Positions 42,203-51,732 of a DNA stretch of 64,000 nucleotides are shown here, one piece after another. The stretch is from GCA-002733465 sp965230525. Lineage in GTDB: Bacteria; Pseudomonadota; Gammaproteobacteria; Enterobacterales; Kangiellaceae. Location of the stretch: the NCBI GenBank assembly GCA_965230525.1, contig OZ246008.1:930001-994000 (forward strand), given 5' to 3'. Position numbers and translations under genes: made by a program. How positions within the stretch are numbered: the stretch's first letter is position 1; the number at the start of each line of letters is the position of its first letter. Under the pieces are notes generated by a model that worked only from the letters and a program-made list of their open reading frames with translations, made no database searches and was not told the DNA's origin.

Positions 42203-43549
42203 CTATTTAAAATGCTTATAGTAAATCGCATAAGCGTCTTTCTTAGAGCGAGCTAAATAAGTCACTGGTTTGTTCGGTTTCCATTTATTACATCGCACTA
42301 CTTCGCAAGTCTTGCGTCTAATGCCAGCACTTTCACAGATCTTTTTTGGAACTCTATATAAGCTATATCCTGAACCTTCTTTCCAAGCATAAATAGATTC
42401 ACCTTTGATGGTTTCTATTACTGGCGTGTAAGAATAAGTCCAAACATTGGTATAATGAGAATTACCCCAATGAGTGCAATGAGGCAGGTCGACATATTTT
42501 ATAATGCCGACTGAAAACGCCTGCTGAGAGTCCGGATACCAACTTACTTTGCCCGTCAATTCATTTTTTTTAAACTGCCCCTTTATGTCACCTTCTATAT
42601 TGTAAGTATAGTATTGATTGTCCTTTTTAGAGATGTAAGCGATGCCCTTAGGGCCAACTGAATAGAAATTATCAATATTATTTATTCTACTCGATAGATG
42701 CTTCTCTCTCGCTAGTTGTTTTGCCGACTTTCTACTCTGTTGTTTAGTTTTATTTTTCGGTAGATTGGCTTTGGACTTACTGTTTTTCGATTGTTTCGGT
42801 AATTTTGCGTCTCGTTCTTTTGTAGCCTTTGCTTTTCTTGTTTTAAGTTTGCTGAGCAAATCCTGTAATAATTCCCCTTCGTCACTGCTGGGCAAGAAGC
42901 TGGATTTCTTAGTGGTTGGTAGGATTTCCTTGTAGTAGGCGTTAAAAAACGCCTGGTAAGCTTTAATTCCTGATACGCTGTCGCCATCTACGCCGAGGCG
43001 TTTTTTCTTATAGCTGGAAAGCGAATTGAGCCATTCCAGAAAAATTTTATTTTGCACTTTTAATGATGTCATATTCTTAAATTGAACGAGCCCAACTTGG
43101 TTATCTTTCACATGAATAAAACCGACAAAATGAATAGCTTTGGCGTCTCGGTCAAAACATCCCTCATCCGATAGAGAAGCTACGTAGTAATTGTCTCTAA
43201 TTTTTTGTCCCGAGATATAATACGTTAACTCGCTTCCTTTCGTTTTGTAGCAATGTCCAACCAATGAGACTTTATAGGTTGCTTTTTTCGAATGATTTGG
43301 AAATACGTCAACACTTTTAAGCCATACTTCTTCTACCTTAGAAAGGTGTTTAAGTGTTCCCTCTTTCTCTAATGATTGCTTAATTTCTTGATAGGTTATG
43401 GGGGTGTGATAAGTGCCTTTATCGGGTATTGGAAAGCTAGCGGATTTACTACTGATAACTTGCTTATCGTTCTTATGTAGCGATTCGCATCCGCTTAAAA
43501 AGTAAATACCAAGAATAATAAGGCTTAGCTTGACGCTTCGATTAATCAT
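42203..43549 (-). CDS. lipoprotein of unknown function with Lys-rich middle
   Basis: A 448-aa lipoprotein (signal peptide with lipobox LSGC, Cys21). The N-terminal ~200 residues read as a mixed domain (VSLVGHCYKTKGSELTYYIS, FVGFIHVKDNQVGLVQF). A Lys/Ser/Asn/Gln-rich low-complexity stretch at about 230-290 links to a C-terminal ~150-residue domain with Trp, Cys and Tyr (WYPDSQQAFSVGIIKYVDL, KICESAGIRRKTCEVVRC). I do not recognise either domain. The basic linker suggests an interaction with cell wall, LPS or nucleic acid, which is a guess. It stands alone. Confidence 0.65.
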   Translation of the reverse strand: MINRSVKLSLIILGIYFLSGCESLHKNDKQVISSKSASFPIPDKGTYHTPITYQEIKQSLEKEGTLKHLSKVEEVWLKSVDVFPNHSKKATYKVSLVGHCYKTKGSELTYYISGQKIRDNYYVASLSDEGCFDRDAKAIHFVGFIHVKDNQVGLVQFKNMTSLKVQNKIFLEWLNSLSSYKKKRLGVDGDSVSGIKAYQAFFNAYYKEILPTTKKSSFLPSSDEGELLQDLLSKLKTRKAKATKERDAKLPKQSKNSKSKANLPKNKTKQQSRKSAKQLAREKHLSSRINNIDNFYSVGPKGIAYISKKDNQYYTYNIEGDIKGQFKKNELTGKVSWYPDSQQAFSVGIIKYVDLPHCTHWGNSHYTNVWTYSYTPVIETIKGESIYAWKEGSGYSLYRVPKKICESAGIRRKTCEVVRCNKWKPNKPVTYLARSKKDAYAIYYKHFK

Positions 43550-43810
43550 TAGGTATTCCCTGCTCTTTGTGTTTCATCGAAAATGGTTCAATTCTGTCAT
43601 TTCTAAATTTATTAGACAAGAGGTAATGCAGCGCATTATCATGTATTTAATAATTCGCAACAAGTCTGCTGGTTATAAAATTTAATATCTAGACGCTAAA
43701 AGAGCATGACACAGACAGGCACTATTAGCGTTAATGTTACAAAATGAAAATCAATTCAATGAACACGCTTGCGAGTATAATTGACTATAAATTCAAGATA
43801 AGGAAACATT

Positions 43811-45058
43811 TTGAAACCCTTTAAATTTTTTATTCTCCTATATCTCTATTCATTGTCTAGCTTAGTTGTTGCTCTAACAATCGATAATAAGGACAACGAA
43901 CTCAATTCATTCATCAATGATACTTGCGACAAAAAGATAGTCTTATTAGGAGAAGACTCACACCATGGAAGTGGCAAAACGATGCAACTAAAAATTGAGC
44001 TGGTTAAGCGATTAGTTAACGAATGTAGCTTCTCCCTTCTTCTTTTTGAAAGCCCTGTCTATGAATTTACAAATTTGGCCACCGCTATTCATTCAAAAAA
44101 GTCAACTTCGAATCAATTGGCTCAATCCATTGGAGGAATGTGGTCAAATGCCAAAACAATGCAATCGTTTATTACATTTCTACACAAAAAAGCGACCAAT
44201 GGCAGTCTAAAGTTAGCTGGAATCGACTTCCAATTTGGTGCAAACCAGCCCTATTCACAAAAAGAGCTTCCAAGATACCTCAGTAGCTATCTATCATCAC
44301 CGCAAAAGGAAGAATGTGAAGTCGAATTACTAACCTATCTTGGTTGGCAGTACAGTGATGAGTCCCCCTACAGTGAGAAGACGAAGCAGCGAATCCTTAC
44401 TTGTGTTAATACGATTCGGAAAAGCATCATGCAACAGTTTAAATCCAAACCGGATCAAAAAATCAAAACAGACCAATTTATAATTGATAACTTTTATAAA
44501 TATTTAAGTTTCCAAACGGGTGACTATTTTAATTACCGCGATAAATCGATGGCAGAAAATGTTAACTGGCATGTTAATCAAATGCCAAGTGACTCTAAAA
44601 TTATTATTTGGTGTGCAACTATCCACGCTGCCAAAAATCTAAAATTTACTGCCTTGAACAAGGTTCCAATGGGAACTCACTTACATCAATTATATAAAGG
44701 AGAAGTATTTAGCGTCGGGTTTAGTGCACTATCAGGATCCTATGGTAGAGAGAAAGGCAAAGTAAGGCAAATTGTACCATCACGATTAGAAAATTCTGTA
44801 TTGTCTGGCTCATCTAAGTTAATTAGCTACCTTGACATCCTAGCGCTGGAAAGTTTGGGCAGCATAGAAGCGCAACCGATTACTTATGGGAAACCGGCGA
44901 TAACAACATGGTCAACCGTGTTAGATGCGCTCATCGTGTTACGCGAGGAAAAACCGATTGAAGCCACCAATTACTTCAAAATCTTCTCACTTTCATCGGT
45001 CGGACCTCGCCAACTGATTGATAAAGATAAACAAAGTGTTAATACAACGGGTAAATAA
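43811..45058 (+). CDS. erythromycin esterase-like secreted protein
   Basis: A 415-aa protein read from TTG at 43811 (AAGGAAA upstream) with a signal peptide (FFILLYLYSLSSLVVA). It has the Ere/DUF88-independent EreA fold hallmarks: KKIVLLGEDSHHGSGKTMQLKIELVKRLVNE, SLLLFESPVYEF, KLAGIDFQFG, NFYKYLSFQTGDYFNYRDKSMAENV, and IIIWCATIHAAKNL. These contain the His and Glu residues used by Ere enzymes. Typical Ere are cytoplasmic; exported homologues are widespread and seldom proven esterases. Its end and downstream flank are duplicated at 34952-35368. Confidence 0.78.
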   Translation: MKPFKFFILLYLYSLSSLVVALTIDNKDNELNSFINDTCDKKIVLLGEDSHHGSGKTMQLKIELVKRLVNECSFSLLLFESPVYEFTNLATAIHSKKSTSNQLAQSIGGMWSNAKTMQSFITFLHKKATNGSLKLAGIDFQFGANQPYSQKELPRYLSSYLSSPQKEECEVELLTYLGWQYSDESPYSEKTKQRILTCVNTIRKSIMQQFKSKPDQKIKTDQFIIDNFYKYLSFQTGDYFNYRDKSMAENVNWHVNQMPSDSKIIIWCATIHAAKNLKFTALNKVPMGTHLHQLYKGEVFSVGFSALSGSYGREKGKVRQIVPSRLENSVLSGSSKLISYLDILALESLGSIEAQPITYGKPAITTWSTVLDALIVLREEKPIEATNYFKIFSLSSVGPRQLIDKDKQSVNTTGK

Positions 45059-45452
45059 GCGCTTAAAACCGCTTTTTTGAAATACTTTTCCGTGCTTTAA
45101 GAAAGAGAGCAAATAACTCGCGCAAATCGTCATAATAGGACAGGCAATATTTGCTACTTAGTTCATCGATGTCGCAAAAATAGTTTTTGATCAAGTTCAT
45201 TTACTCGTCGAAGGTAATTCTCTAAAAGCGATTGCAAGTAGGATCTAACTGGTCGCGGGCCGAAATGCATATGATCTTAATCGGCGCGAAAATACAAATG
45301 TTAAGTTGATAGATGATACATGTGGTATGAACGAACCTGCTGTCACTTACAATGATTTATTGAGGGTAAAAAGGCTAGTTTAAGCGAATAAATAGCTGTA
45401 TATTGAGGTAAAACTTCAATGATGACAATGAATTACGGCGGTCCGACCTGGA
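44993..45452 (+). repeat. duplicated segment, copy 2 (esterase tail plus downstream flank)
   Basis: Covers the last 22 codons of the esterase-like gene and most of the 454-base gap 45059-45512, which holds no other gene. The near-identical partner is 34952-35368. The copies agree in the gene tail, AATAAGCGCTTAAAACCGC, AATCGTCATAATAGGACAGG and ACTTCAATGATGACAAT. Copy 2 carries about 45 extra bases in its middle (around 45200-45290). Confidence 0.85.
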
Positions 45453-45512
45453 TCGCTTTATGGAATTGAGTGTTCTCAAAAATTTTGTATTAGTCACAGC
45501 GGAGGAAGTTAG

Positions 45513-46163
45513 ATGTCAGTATCAACCCAAGTTAAGCAGGTTCTATCCCAAATCACGGCAGCTGATACTAAGCTTGGTGACTTAAAAAAGCTGGCTGCAA
45601 AAATAAAGAGAGATCATGAATTAGCTTCGGAGCTATGGAAAACCAAACAGTATTTTCCACGCATGCTTGCAGTGCTCATCCTTGATAAAGCTCAATTGTC
45701 TGAGAAAGATATTCAGAATTTAGCTACTGACATGCTGCAACATGAAGAAAGCGAATGTACGCAACTAGCCGACTGGATGATGGCCAATCAACTTACCAAG
45801 AATAAAAAGCAGACCTTGCTGTTGGAGCAATGGGAAAGTCATCCTTCAGCAGTGTTGCGTCGTTTATTTTGGTATCACCAAGCACGACTTCGTTGGATGG
45901 GCAAAACACCACCTGATAATTCTGAAAGCCTGTTAACGTCTTTGGAAAAGAATATGGCAAGCGCGGAGCCCATAGTGCAATGGGCAATGAATTTTTGCGC
46001 TGGACAGATAGGAATTCATGAGCCAGCGTATCGAAGCAGATGCATTAAGCTCGGTGAGAAATTGGCATTGTATAAAGACGATATTGTTGCAAAGAACTGC
46101 ACGCCGTCTTACCTCCCCGAGTTCATCAGAATTGAAGTCGCCAAACGTGAACTTAACAAGTGA
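45513..46163 (+). CDS. DNA alkylation repair (AlkD-like) HEAT-repeat protein
   Basis: A 216-aa all-helical protein with HEAT-like repeats of the AlkD family: GDLKKLAAKIKRDHELASELWKTKQYFPRMLAVLILDKAQLSEKDI, LADWMMANQL, and EPIVQWAMNFCAGQIGIHE. AlkD-type DNA glycosylases remove alkylated bases using the HEAT groove and an Asp plus Trp residues; here Asp/Trp pairs exist at DWMM and WAMN. The ATG is preceded by GCGGAGGAAGT. Stands alone after the duplicated segment. Confidence 0.75.
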   Translation: MSVSTQVKQVLSQITAADTKLGDLKKLAAKIKRDHELASELWKTKQYFPRMLAVLILDKAQLSEKDIQNLATDMLQHEESECTQLADWMMANQLTKNKKQTLLLEQWESHPSAVLRRLFWYHQARLRWMGKTPPDNSESLLTSLEKNMASAEPIVQWAMNFCAGQIGIHEPAYRSRCIKLGEKLALYKDDIVAKNCTPSYLPEFIRIEVAKRELNK

Positions 46164-46193
46164 GTGATGCAAATCCAGCCGAATGCTGAATGA

Positions 46194-46880
46194 TTACAAA
46201 TGCCCCACTTTCACATAAATTAACGCACCGTCTTCTTTGGTGAAGGGAGTGTGTTGACTTAAGTGCGGACTACGCAGCCACGATCCTTGAGGGTAGCTGC
46301 CGTATTCATCATAAAAGGTACCTTGTAATACAAAAATTTCTTCACCACCCCAATGTTGGTGGGACTTAAATTGAGTATGAGGCTCCCATTTTACCAGCGC
46401 AATATTCTCGCCTTGGAACTCATGCAAAGGCATCACGTTAAGCCCGTCGACCAGTCCCTGTTGCCAAGCTTTGTTTTGCGTTTCGATCACCTTTTGTTGA
46501 GTATCTTGTTCACTAAACTGCTGTAGTTTGACGAAGATTGTTGCCCCTTCAGGTCCAATGTGTGGTGTGTGCGATGTGCCAATTGGATTGCGTACATAGG
46601 TTCCTTTTGGATAATCTTGGTGCTCATCCGAAAAAACGCCCTCAAGCACCAAAAACTCTTCGCCGCCACCATGGGTATGTCTTGAAAACTGACTATGTGG
46701 TGCATAACGGACGATTGAGGTCGCTCTGGCCACTTCACCGCCAATGCGGTCAAGCATCATCCTTTCTACACCGGGCATTGGAGAATCAACCCACTGATAA
46801 TCAGCGGGCTTAATCACAACACGTTGTTCAAAGTCTGCGTTAAGCAAGACACCTGAATTAGTTAAATTACTCATACTCAT
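46194..46880 (-). CDS. tandem cupin (ChrR-like) protein
   Basis: A 228-aa protein with two cupin domains. Domain 1 (about 20-115) contains the metal-ligand pattern FSRHTHGGGEEFLVLEGVFSDEHQDYPKGTYVRNPIGTSH; domain 2 (about 120-228) repeats it as FKSHQHWGGEEIFVLQGTFYDEYGSYPQGSWLRSP. Both have H-x-H...E-E...H sets for Fe, Zn or Mn. This matches the cupin part of ChrR anti-sigma factors, but the zinc anti-sigma N-terminus is missing, so it is probably a cupin enzyme. The neighbouring short-chain dehydrogenase may be in the same operon. Confidence 0.85.
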   Translation of the reverse strand: MSMSNLTNSGVLLNADFEQRVVIKPADYQWVDSPMPGVERMMLDRIGGEVARATSIVRYAPHSQFSRHTHGGGEEFLVLEGVFSDEHQDYPKGTYVRNPIGTSHTPHIGPEGATIFVKLQQFSEQDTQQKVIETQNKAWQQGLVDGLNVMPLHEFQGENIALVKWEPHTQFKSHQHWGGEEIFVLQGTFYDEYGSYPQGSWLRSPHLSQHTPFTKEDGALIYVKVGHL

Positions 46881-46901
46881 TCCTTAGTTTGTAGCGCTCT
46901 C

Positions 46902-47675
46902 CTAATTTCTGCCGGCCATGACTCCGCCATCGACATCCCAGATTGCGCCGGTGACCCAACTCGTTGAATCTTGTAAAAGAAACATAATGCTATTTGCAAT
47001 ATCTTCTGGAGTACCGATCCGTCCAATTGGATGAAATTGGTCAAAGTCTGTCAAGACTTTATCCACTTCGGTCGGGTCAATAAAGTGCTCGTAGATCGGT
47101 GTTTTCACAACCGCAGGTGAGACCGCATTGACCCTAATGTTGTGATCGGCTAACTCCATTGCCATATGCTGAGTTAATGCATGTAAACCAGCTTTTGCCA
47201 TTGAGTAAGCAGATGACGGTGTGGCTTTAACCGCTTGTTTAGCCCACATTGAGCCAATATGTACGATAGAGCCACCGCCATGGATACGCATATTTTGGGC
47301 GACTGCTTGGCTTACAAAAAAGGCTGCGCGATTTAGTCCGGCGTAAGTATCATAATCTTGCGATTGGTGCTCCAAAAAAGGCTTAGGGTTAAAGTATCCG
47401 GCCGCATTAACAAAATATTTAATGTGTCGATTGTCTGCTACCAGTGTTTCGATAACCTTATCAACCTGTTGTTGATCAAGCAGATTCGCTTTTAGCATCT
47501 TAATGTCAATTGTACCGGCTGCAAGTTTGCTGAGTTCTGACTTTGCTGATTCCAGCTTTTCGGTATGGTTTCCTAGAATAACCAGATTGGTGCCTTGCGC
47601 TGCGAGTTGTTTCGCGGTGGCTAGGCCAATTCCGCTGGTACCACCAATAATTAAGGCTGTGTTTAATGCGTTCAT
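46902..47675 (-). CDS. short-chain dehydrogenase/reductase (SDR)
   Basis: From the ATG at 47675 (GGAG upstream) this is a 257-aa classical SDR. NAD(P) motif GGTSGIGLATAKQL at the start, NAAG segment VNAAGYFNP, catalytic Ser in VHIGSMWAKQ and Tyr-xxx-Lys in AYSMAKAG, then AVSPAVVKTPIYEHF. A frame extending to 47852 would add unrelated residues. It is divergent from an HxlR regulator gene with a repeat operator in the gap; HxlR-SDR pairs often respond to aldehydes, quinones or electrophiles. Substrate unknown. The cupin gene follows at 22 bases. Confidence 0.9.
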   Translation of the reverse strand: MNALNTALIIGGTSGIGLATAKQLAAQGTNLVILGNHTEKLESAKSELSKLAAGTIDIKMLKANLLDQQQVDKVIETLVADNRHIKYFVNAAGYFNPKPFLEHQSQDYDTYAGLNRAAFFVSQAVAQNMRIHGGGSIVHIGSMWAKQAVKATPSSAYSMAKAGLHALTQHMAMELADHNIRVNAVSPAVVKTPIYEHFIDPTEVDKVLTDFDQFHPIGRIGTPEDIANSIMFLLQDSTSWVTGAIWDVDGGVMAGRN

Positions 47676-47742
47676 TATAATTCTCCAATATGTGTTAAAG
47701 TTTGTAGATAAATTAACGAATAAACTAGGTATTAAAAAGTAA

Positions 47743-47774
47743 GTACATATTGGTAAGGTAGGTACTTTTTGGTA
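47743..47774. promoter_or_regulatory. direct repeat operator GTAC-N5-GGTA for the HxlR regulator
   Basis: GTACATATTGGTA (47743-47755) and GTACTTTTTGGTA (47762-47774) are 19 bases apart start to start and end eight bases before the HxlR start codon. They share 10 of 13 bases. The divergent SDR gene starts 68 bases away on the other side. A site for the HxlR dimer covering its own promoter is the simple reading. Confidence 0.55.
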
Positions 47775-47781
47775 CATCTTT

Positions 47782-48123
47782 ATGAAAGACAACGAAAAAA
47801 AATATTTGAGAAAAACAGCACCAAGCGAAAGTGCGAAGATGGTTGAAACCATATATGGCTGTAAATGGTCACTTACCGTCTACCAACTGCTGGCTGATGG
47901 AATCAATCGACCGGGACAAATGGTCCGAAGTATAGAAGGGTTAACCACCAAAGTGTTAAACCAATGTTTGCGCAAAAATACTGAGTTTGGCATTTTGCAG
48001 CGAGTTTCTTACAACGAGGTTCCGCCAAGAGTCGAGTATCGCGTGACCGAATTCGGTGCCAAATTTATGAAAATTCTTGATGAGCTTGAGAAGCTGCAGC
48101 TCGAAATTGAAAATAAGGTCTAA
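47782..48123 (+). CDS. HxlR family transcriptional regulator
   Basis: A 113-aa single-domain winged helix: KMVETIYGCKWSLTVYQLLADGINRPGQMVRSIEGLTTKVLNQCLRKNTEFGILQRVSYNEVPPRVEYRVTEFGAKFMKIL in order, the hallmark HxlR segment KW-L-V---L--G--R---- and the LTxKVLxxxLRxxxxxGil turn. HxlR proteins respond to reactive aldehydes, diamide or hypochlorite through Cys; a Cys lies in YGCKW and in NQCL. The gene is divergent from the SDR-cupin pair. Confidence 0.87.
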   Translation: MKDNEKKYLRKTAPSESAKMVETIYGCKWSLTVYQLLADGINRPGQMVRSIEGLTTKVLNQCLRKNTEFGILQRVSYNEVPPRVEYRVTEFGAKFMKILDELEKLQLEIENKV

Positions 48124-48262
48124 CTAGCAGCATTCATGCGCTATTAAAAAGACTAGTCTGAAATTAGCAGAAATTTTCTCTCTATCAAGGTTGTAAATTT
48201 CAACCCCAGCACGCGAAAGATAAGAAGATAAAACCAAATCGACATGAATAACTAAAATTAAT

Positions 48263-49312
48263 ATGAAAAAAACAAACAAAAAGATCTGGATTTTAAGAGC
48301 ACTTGCAGCGGCGATTGCCCTCGGCAGTATCTATTTATTCGCACCGTGGCAAGCGGGTCTCGTATGGATAACGCCTTTGCCAAAAAGTGTACAACAACAA
48401 GTTGATGATGCCATTAACTATCAGCTGGATGGGATTATTGTCTATGTTGATCAAGCGGGACAGCCCGCTGAATTTTATGCCGCAGGCTGGAAAGATAGGG
48501 AACTTAAAGTACCCGCTGAGCCGCACGTATTATTTAAAATAGCGAGTATCAGCAAACTATACATGGCGGTTGCAGCGGCGATGTTAATTGACGATAAGCA
48601 ACTTAACTTGGAGAGTAGTGTTGCAGATTACTTCCCTGAGCTAGTCGGTAAAGTTAAAAACGCCGAGCGTATTACCCTTAGAATGTTGCTGCAGCATCGA
48701 AGTGGAATTCCAAACTGGGTGGAAGATCCTGAGCGTTGGACTATTTCGTCGACAAACGTAAATGATTATTTGGCGCTGGTGTTTGATGACCCCGCCGAAT
48801 TTGAACCCGATGAACGCTACCACTACTCTAATACTAACTATCTTTTACTTGGCAATATTCTCGATCAAACCTTGGACTATCCTCATCAGCAATATATTAA
48901 AAGTGAAATCCTTGATCCCTTGGGTCTCAATGAAACTTATGCAATATTAAGCGACGTGGATCTAGACAAAGTAATGAGTGGCTATGATATGGGTTACGAT
49001 ATGGACTTTAAAAGCCGGATTCATTTTGTGCCTGGTGGAACCATGGTCGCCACAGCTCAAGATACGGGTCGGTTCCTAAGAGCACTCAATGATGGAACAC
49101 TGTTAAGTGATTCCCAACAGTCAATCTACTCCTCAATTTATGCCTATGAACATACTGGTTTAGTGGCTGGCTATTCGAGTATCGCGCGCTATCATAAAGA
49201 CATCGATACGGTGGTTATTCAGTTCGTTAATACCAGTGGGGGTAATTCTTGGCTTATGACTGAAGTGAACTACAATCGAATTGTAGATATTTTGCGAAAT
49301 AACCAGAAATAG
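48263..49312 (+). CDS. beta-lactamase-family serine hydrolase
   Basis: A 349-aa penicillin-binding-protein-like hydrolase with an N-terminal hydrophobic segment (ILRALAAAIALGSIYLFAPW) that anchors or exports it. Catalytic motifs: SISK (Ser95, Lys98), HYSNTNYLLLG for the Y-x-N motif near residue 190, and a late GTMVATAQDTGRFLRAL. These are the class C/serine beta-lactamase-like D-peptidase/esterase family (LACTB-type). Roles range from D-amino-acid peptidases to esterases. The start ATG is poor in SD (AAAATTAAT). It stands alone. Confidence 0.85.
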   Translation: MKKTNKKIWILRALAAAIALGSIYLFAPWQAGLVWITPLPKSVQQQVDDAINYQLDGIIVYVDQAGQPAEFYAAGWKDRELKVPAEPHVLFKIASISKLYMAVAAAMLIDDKQLNLESSVADYFPELVGKVKNAERITLRMLLQHRSGIPNWVEDPERWTISSTNVNDYLALVFDDPAEFEPDERYHYSNTNYLLLGNILDQTLDYPHQQYIKSEILDPLGLNETYAILSDVDLDKVMSGYDMGYDMDFKSRIHFVPGGTMVATAQDTGRFLRALNDGTLLSDSQQSIYSSIYAYEHTGLVAGYSSIARYHKDIDTVVIQFVNTSGGNSWLMTEVNYNRIVDILRNNQK

Positions 49313-49325
49313 CTTTCAGCTAACA

Positions 49326-49346
49326 CCCCTTAGCTCTGCTTAGGGG
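49326..49346. terminator. bidirectional terminator-like hairpin
   Basis: CCCCTTAGC-TCT-GCTTAGGGG is a 9-bp GC-rich stem with one mismatch between two convergent genes (stops at 49312 and 49360). No long T-run follows on either strand. Position and strength fit a shared terminator. Confidence 0.55.
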
Positions 49347-49359
49347 CATAATTAATCTA

Positions 49360-51732
49360 TCACCAAGGCTTAATTGGAATATTAATCTTTGAATCATTAA
49401 ACCACTTTATGACTAATGGCTCTTTACCATCCGCGGCGGTTTCATCGCTAACGTCTTTACCAGTTCCCATATTTACCTGAGCATCAGGGTTTTTATTAAC
49501 ATTCAACACAATTGCCAAACGACTTCCCTTTTGTAACAATTTGGCAGTCATTCGCGCATTGATTATTGGGATTATTGTTTTTTTATTTGGAGTTAAGAGT
49601 TCTCGCTTTCCCATATCCTTGGCGTAACTCGCTCTGCTTTGATAATGATTTAAAAAAGTCACTTTGCCATCGGCTGCAATTTCGAAAAAATTATAGCCAA
49701 TGTCGACATCTCGTTTATTTATTGATAGCGAGAAATGCCCCGTAATGGAACCCGCTAGCTGTTGATCCGATTTAAATGGTTTGGAGATAAATATTAAGCC
49801 ATTGTTATCGATTAACTGGTCTTGGATCACTGGCCACGGTGACACATTTCTCAGAGTTTTTCGATCAGCTAGGTCGACTACTTGTTGATGACTTTGCAGC
49901 TTTTCAGGTTTATTTGATTGTAATAAATAGCAGCCTTTGTCATTTAGCGGGCCGAGATAAAAAGTGACAGATTCTTGGTTCAGTTGTTCTAACGAAGGAT
50001 GATGCTGCCAGGTATTACTCCCCATCAATTGGTAATTGACCTTGTCTTTGATCAATTTGGGTTTTGCTAAACCGAACAGGACATGGTTAAACCATTCAAA
50101 GGTTATTTCAGCAGTATCTTTTTGCAGTGCGACCTGATCAAGTTGATAGTTGCTGTGATGTGAACTGGGAACTTGTTGTGCGGTTCGGTGATTATAGGGG
50201 CCAATTAGCAATGTATGATTAGCCTTGGGGTTGTATTTGTAATGGCGCTTGAGAAAGTCAACCGCTGATATTTGGCCACCATCAAAATAACCGGTAATGC
50301 TCAATACCGGAATATTAATTTTTTTATAATCGTTTTTATAGGGAAGCATGGCTTGGTAGTACTCATCGAAGTCGGGATGATTTAACCACTTTTGAAACCA
50401 AGGATTGGGCGTCCCTTCTACTTTGTCGATATCGCGAAAAGCTCGTCCACTTTCAAACAACTCTACTTTGGCATTTTGCCAATGCTGCCAATCAGAATAC
50501 ACATCGTGATCCATTGTTTTATTATTGGTGACATGAAATGCCCACTGATAATTAGGGGTGATAAAAATATTATTTTCTATCGGTAAACCCGTTAATGGGT
50601 TAGCGGCCGCATAAGGCACCATGGTTTTTAAGGCGGGATGCATATGTTTAGCCGCGGCCCATTGAGTAAATCCGTTATAGCTTCCACCATACATAGCAAC
50701 TCGACCATCACTCCATGGTTGCTTGCTGATCCAATCAATCACTGCGTTGGCATCTGTACCCTCATGCTCCCAGGGTACTATTTTATCGGGACTTGCTCGT
50801 TTACCGCGTGTGTTGGCAATCACACCGACATATCCGTGAGCCGCCGCATGAATAGCCTCTTTTATGTGCCATGCTTCATCCGCATAAATTGTGAATTGAA
50901 AAGCTGCCGGTTTTTTATTGTTTTGACCACGCTTTCTGACCACTACAGCCGATAGCTTTACCCCTTGTTGGGTTTCGACCAGTACATTCGGTTCGATGAT
51001 AAATCGTTTTTGCTGCTCTGCTGGCAAGGCGACTTTAGCAGCTTCTAATACTGTGTCGTACACTTGATAAAGCTGATAGTTATTAATCAAATTGACTGAG
51101 TCTGCCACACTAAGACGTTCACTTTTTTGATATCGCTGAAACAAGTACAGCAGATAATCTTGCCCCATTTCCAGTGACCAACCCAAACTTGAACTTGCAT
51201 GGTAAAACGCTTCGTCGGACATGTTCGCAAGAGCGTTTGCAGCAATTTTTGCAGCCCTTTGCTCTATTGAAGTGAATTTATCTTGCGATTCGCCTGCGAG
51301 GTTTGCTGTTGCATAGATCGAGTAATGAAATAGGCTTAAAGGATTAAAACTAGAACTAACAAACTGCAAAGATTGCTCATGTTTGCTTTGGATTGAAGCA
51401 AGATTGAGCTTGTCTGTGTTAGTTAATTCCGAGGGCTTAGCAGAGGCAACAATTTGTTTGGCTATTGAATTAAATGAGTTTCGCAAGGAAGTTGATTGCA
51501 GCAACGCTAGCACGTCCTGACGATTCTCGATTTTGGCCTGAATCAACTTTTGAGGAACCGCAAAAGATAATGCTGTTGCTGATCGTGTGTTTGATCTCGG
51601 TTTTGAATTTGGCTGTGAATTTAGTTCGGCTGCTAGGCTTGAGCTGATAAGCAAAATAGCGGCTACAACAAACATAGCCATCAAAACTGATGCTTTTAAC
51701 GTGCGGGCTTTGATAAGATTAAATAATTTCAT
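49360..51732 (-). CDS. CocE/NonD (S15 X-Pro dipeptidyl-peptidase-like) hydrolase
   Basis: A 790-aa exported hydrolase. The first ~35 residues are a signal segment (VLMAMFVVAAILLISSSLA). After an N-terminal helical region (~60-260) comes the S15/CocE catalytic domain: the VVVRKRGQNNKKPAAFQFTIYADE strand, YVGVIANTRGKRASPDKIVPWEHEGTDANAVIDWI, the nucleophile YGGSYNG with Ser351, and the acid and base in SITGYFDGGQISAVDF and IGPYNHRTA. The C-terminal jelly-roll strands follow (~590-790). These enzymes cut X-Pro dipeptides, cocaine-type esters or glutaryl groups; the substrate is unknown. It is divergent from a CadC-type regulator gene, which may regulate it. Confidence 0.85.
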   Translation of the reverse strand: MKLFNLIKARTLKASVLMAMFVVAAILLISSSLAAELNSQPNSKPRSNTRSATALSFAVPQKLIQAKIENRQDVLALLQSTSLRNSFNSIAKQIVASAKPSELTNTDKLNLASIQSKHEQSLQFVSSSFNPLSLFHYSIYATANLAGESQDKFTSIEQRAAKIAANALANMSDEAFYHASSSLGWSLEMGQDYLLYLFQRYQKSERLSVADSVNLINNYQLYQVYDTVLEAAKVALPAEQQKRFIIEPNVLVETQQGVKLSAVVVRKRGQNNKKPAAFQFTIYADEAWHIKEAIHAAAHGYVGVIANTRGKRASPDKIVPWEHEGTDANAVIDWISKQPWSDGRVAMYGGSYNGFTQWAAAKHMHPALKTMVPYAAANPLTGLPIENNIFITPNYQWAFHVTNNKTMDHDVYSDWQHWQNAKVELFESGRAFRDIDKVEGTPNPWFQKWLNHPDFDEYYQAMLPYKNDYKKINIPVLSITGYFDGGQISAVDFLKRHYKYNPKANHTLLIGPYNHRTAQQVPSSHHSNYQLDQVALQKDTAEITFEWFNHVLFGLAKPKLIKDKVNYQLMGSNTWQHHPSLEQLNQESVTFYLGPLNDKGCYLLQSNKPEKLQSHQQVVDLADRKTLRNVSPWPVIQDQLIDNNGLIFISKPFKSDQQLAGSITGHFSLSINKRDVDIGYNFFEIAADGKVTFLNHYQSRASYAKDMGKRELLTPNKKTIIPIINARMTAKLLQKGSRLAIVLNVNKNPDAQVNMGTGKDVSDETAADGKEPLVIKWFNDSKINIPIKPW

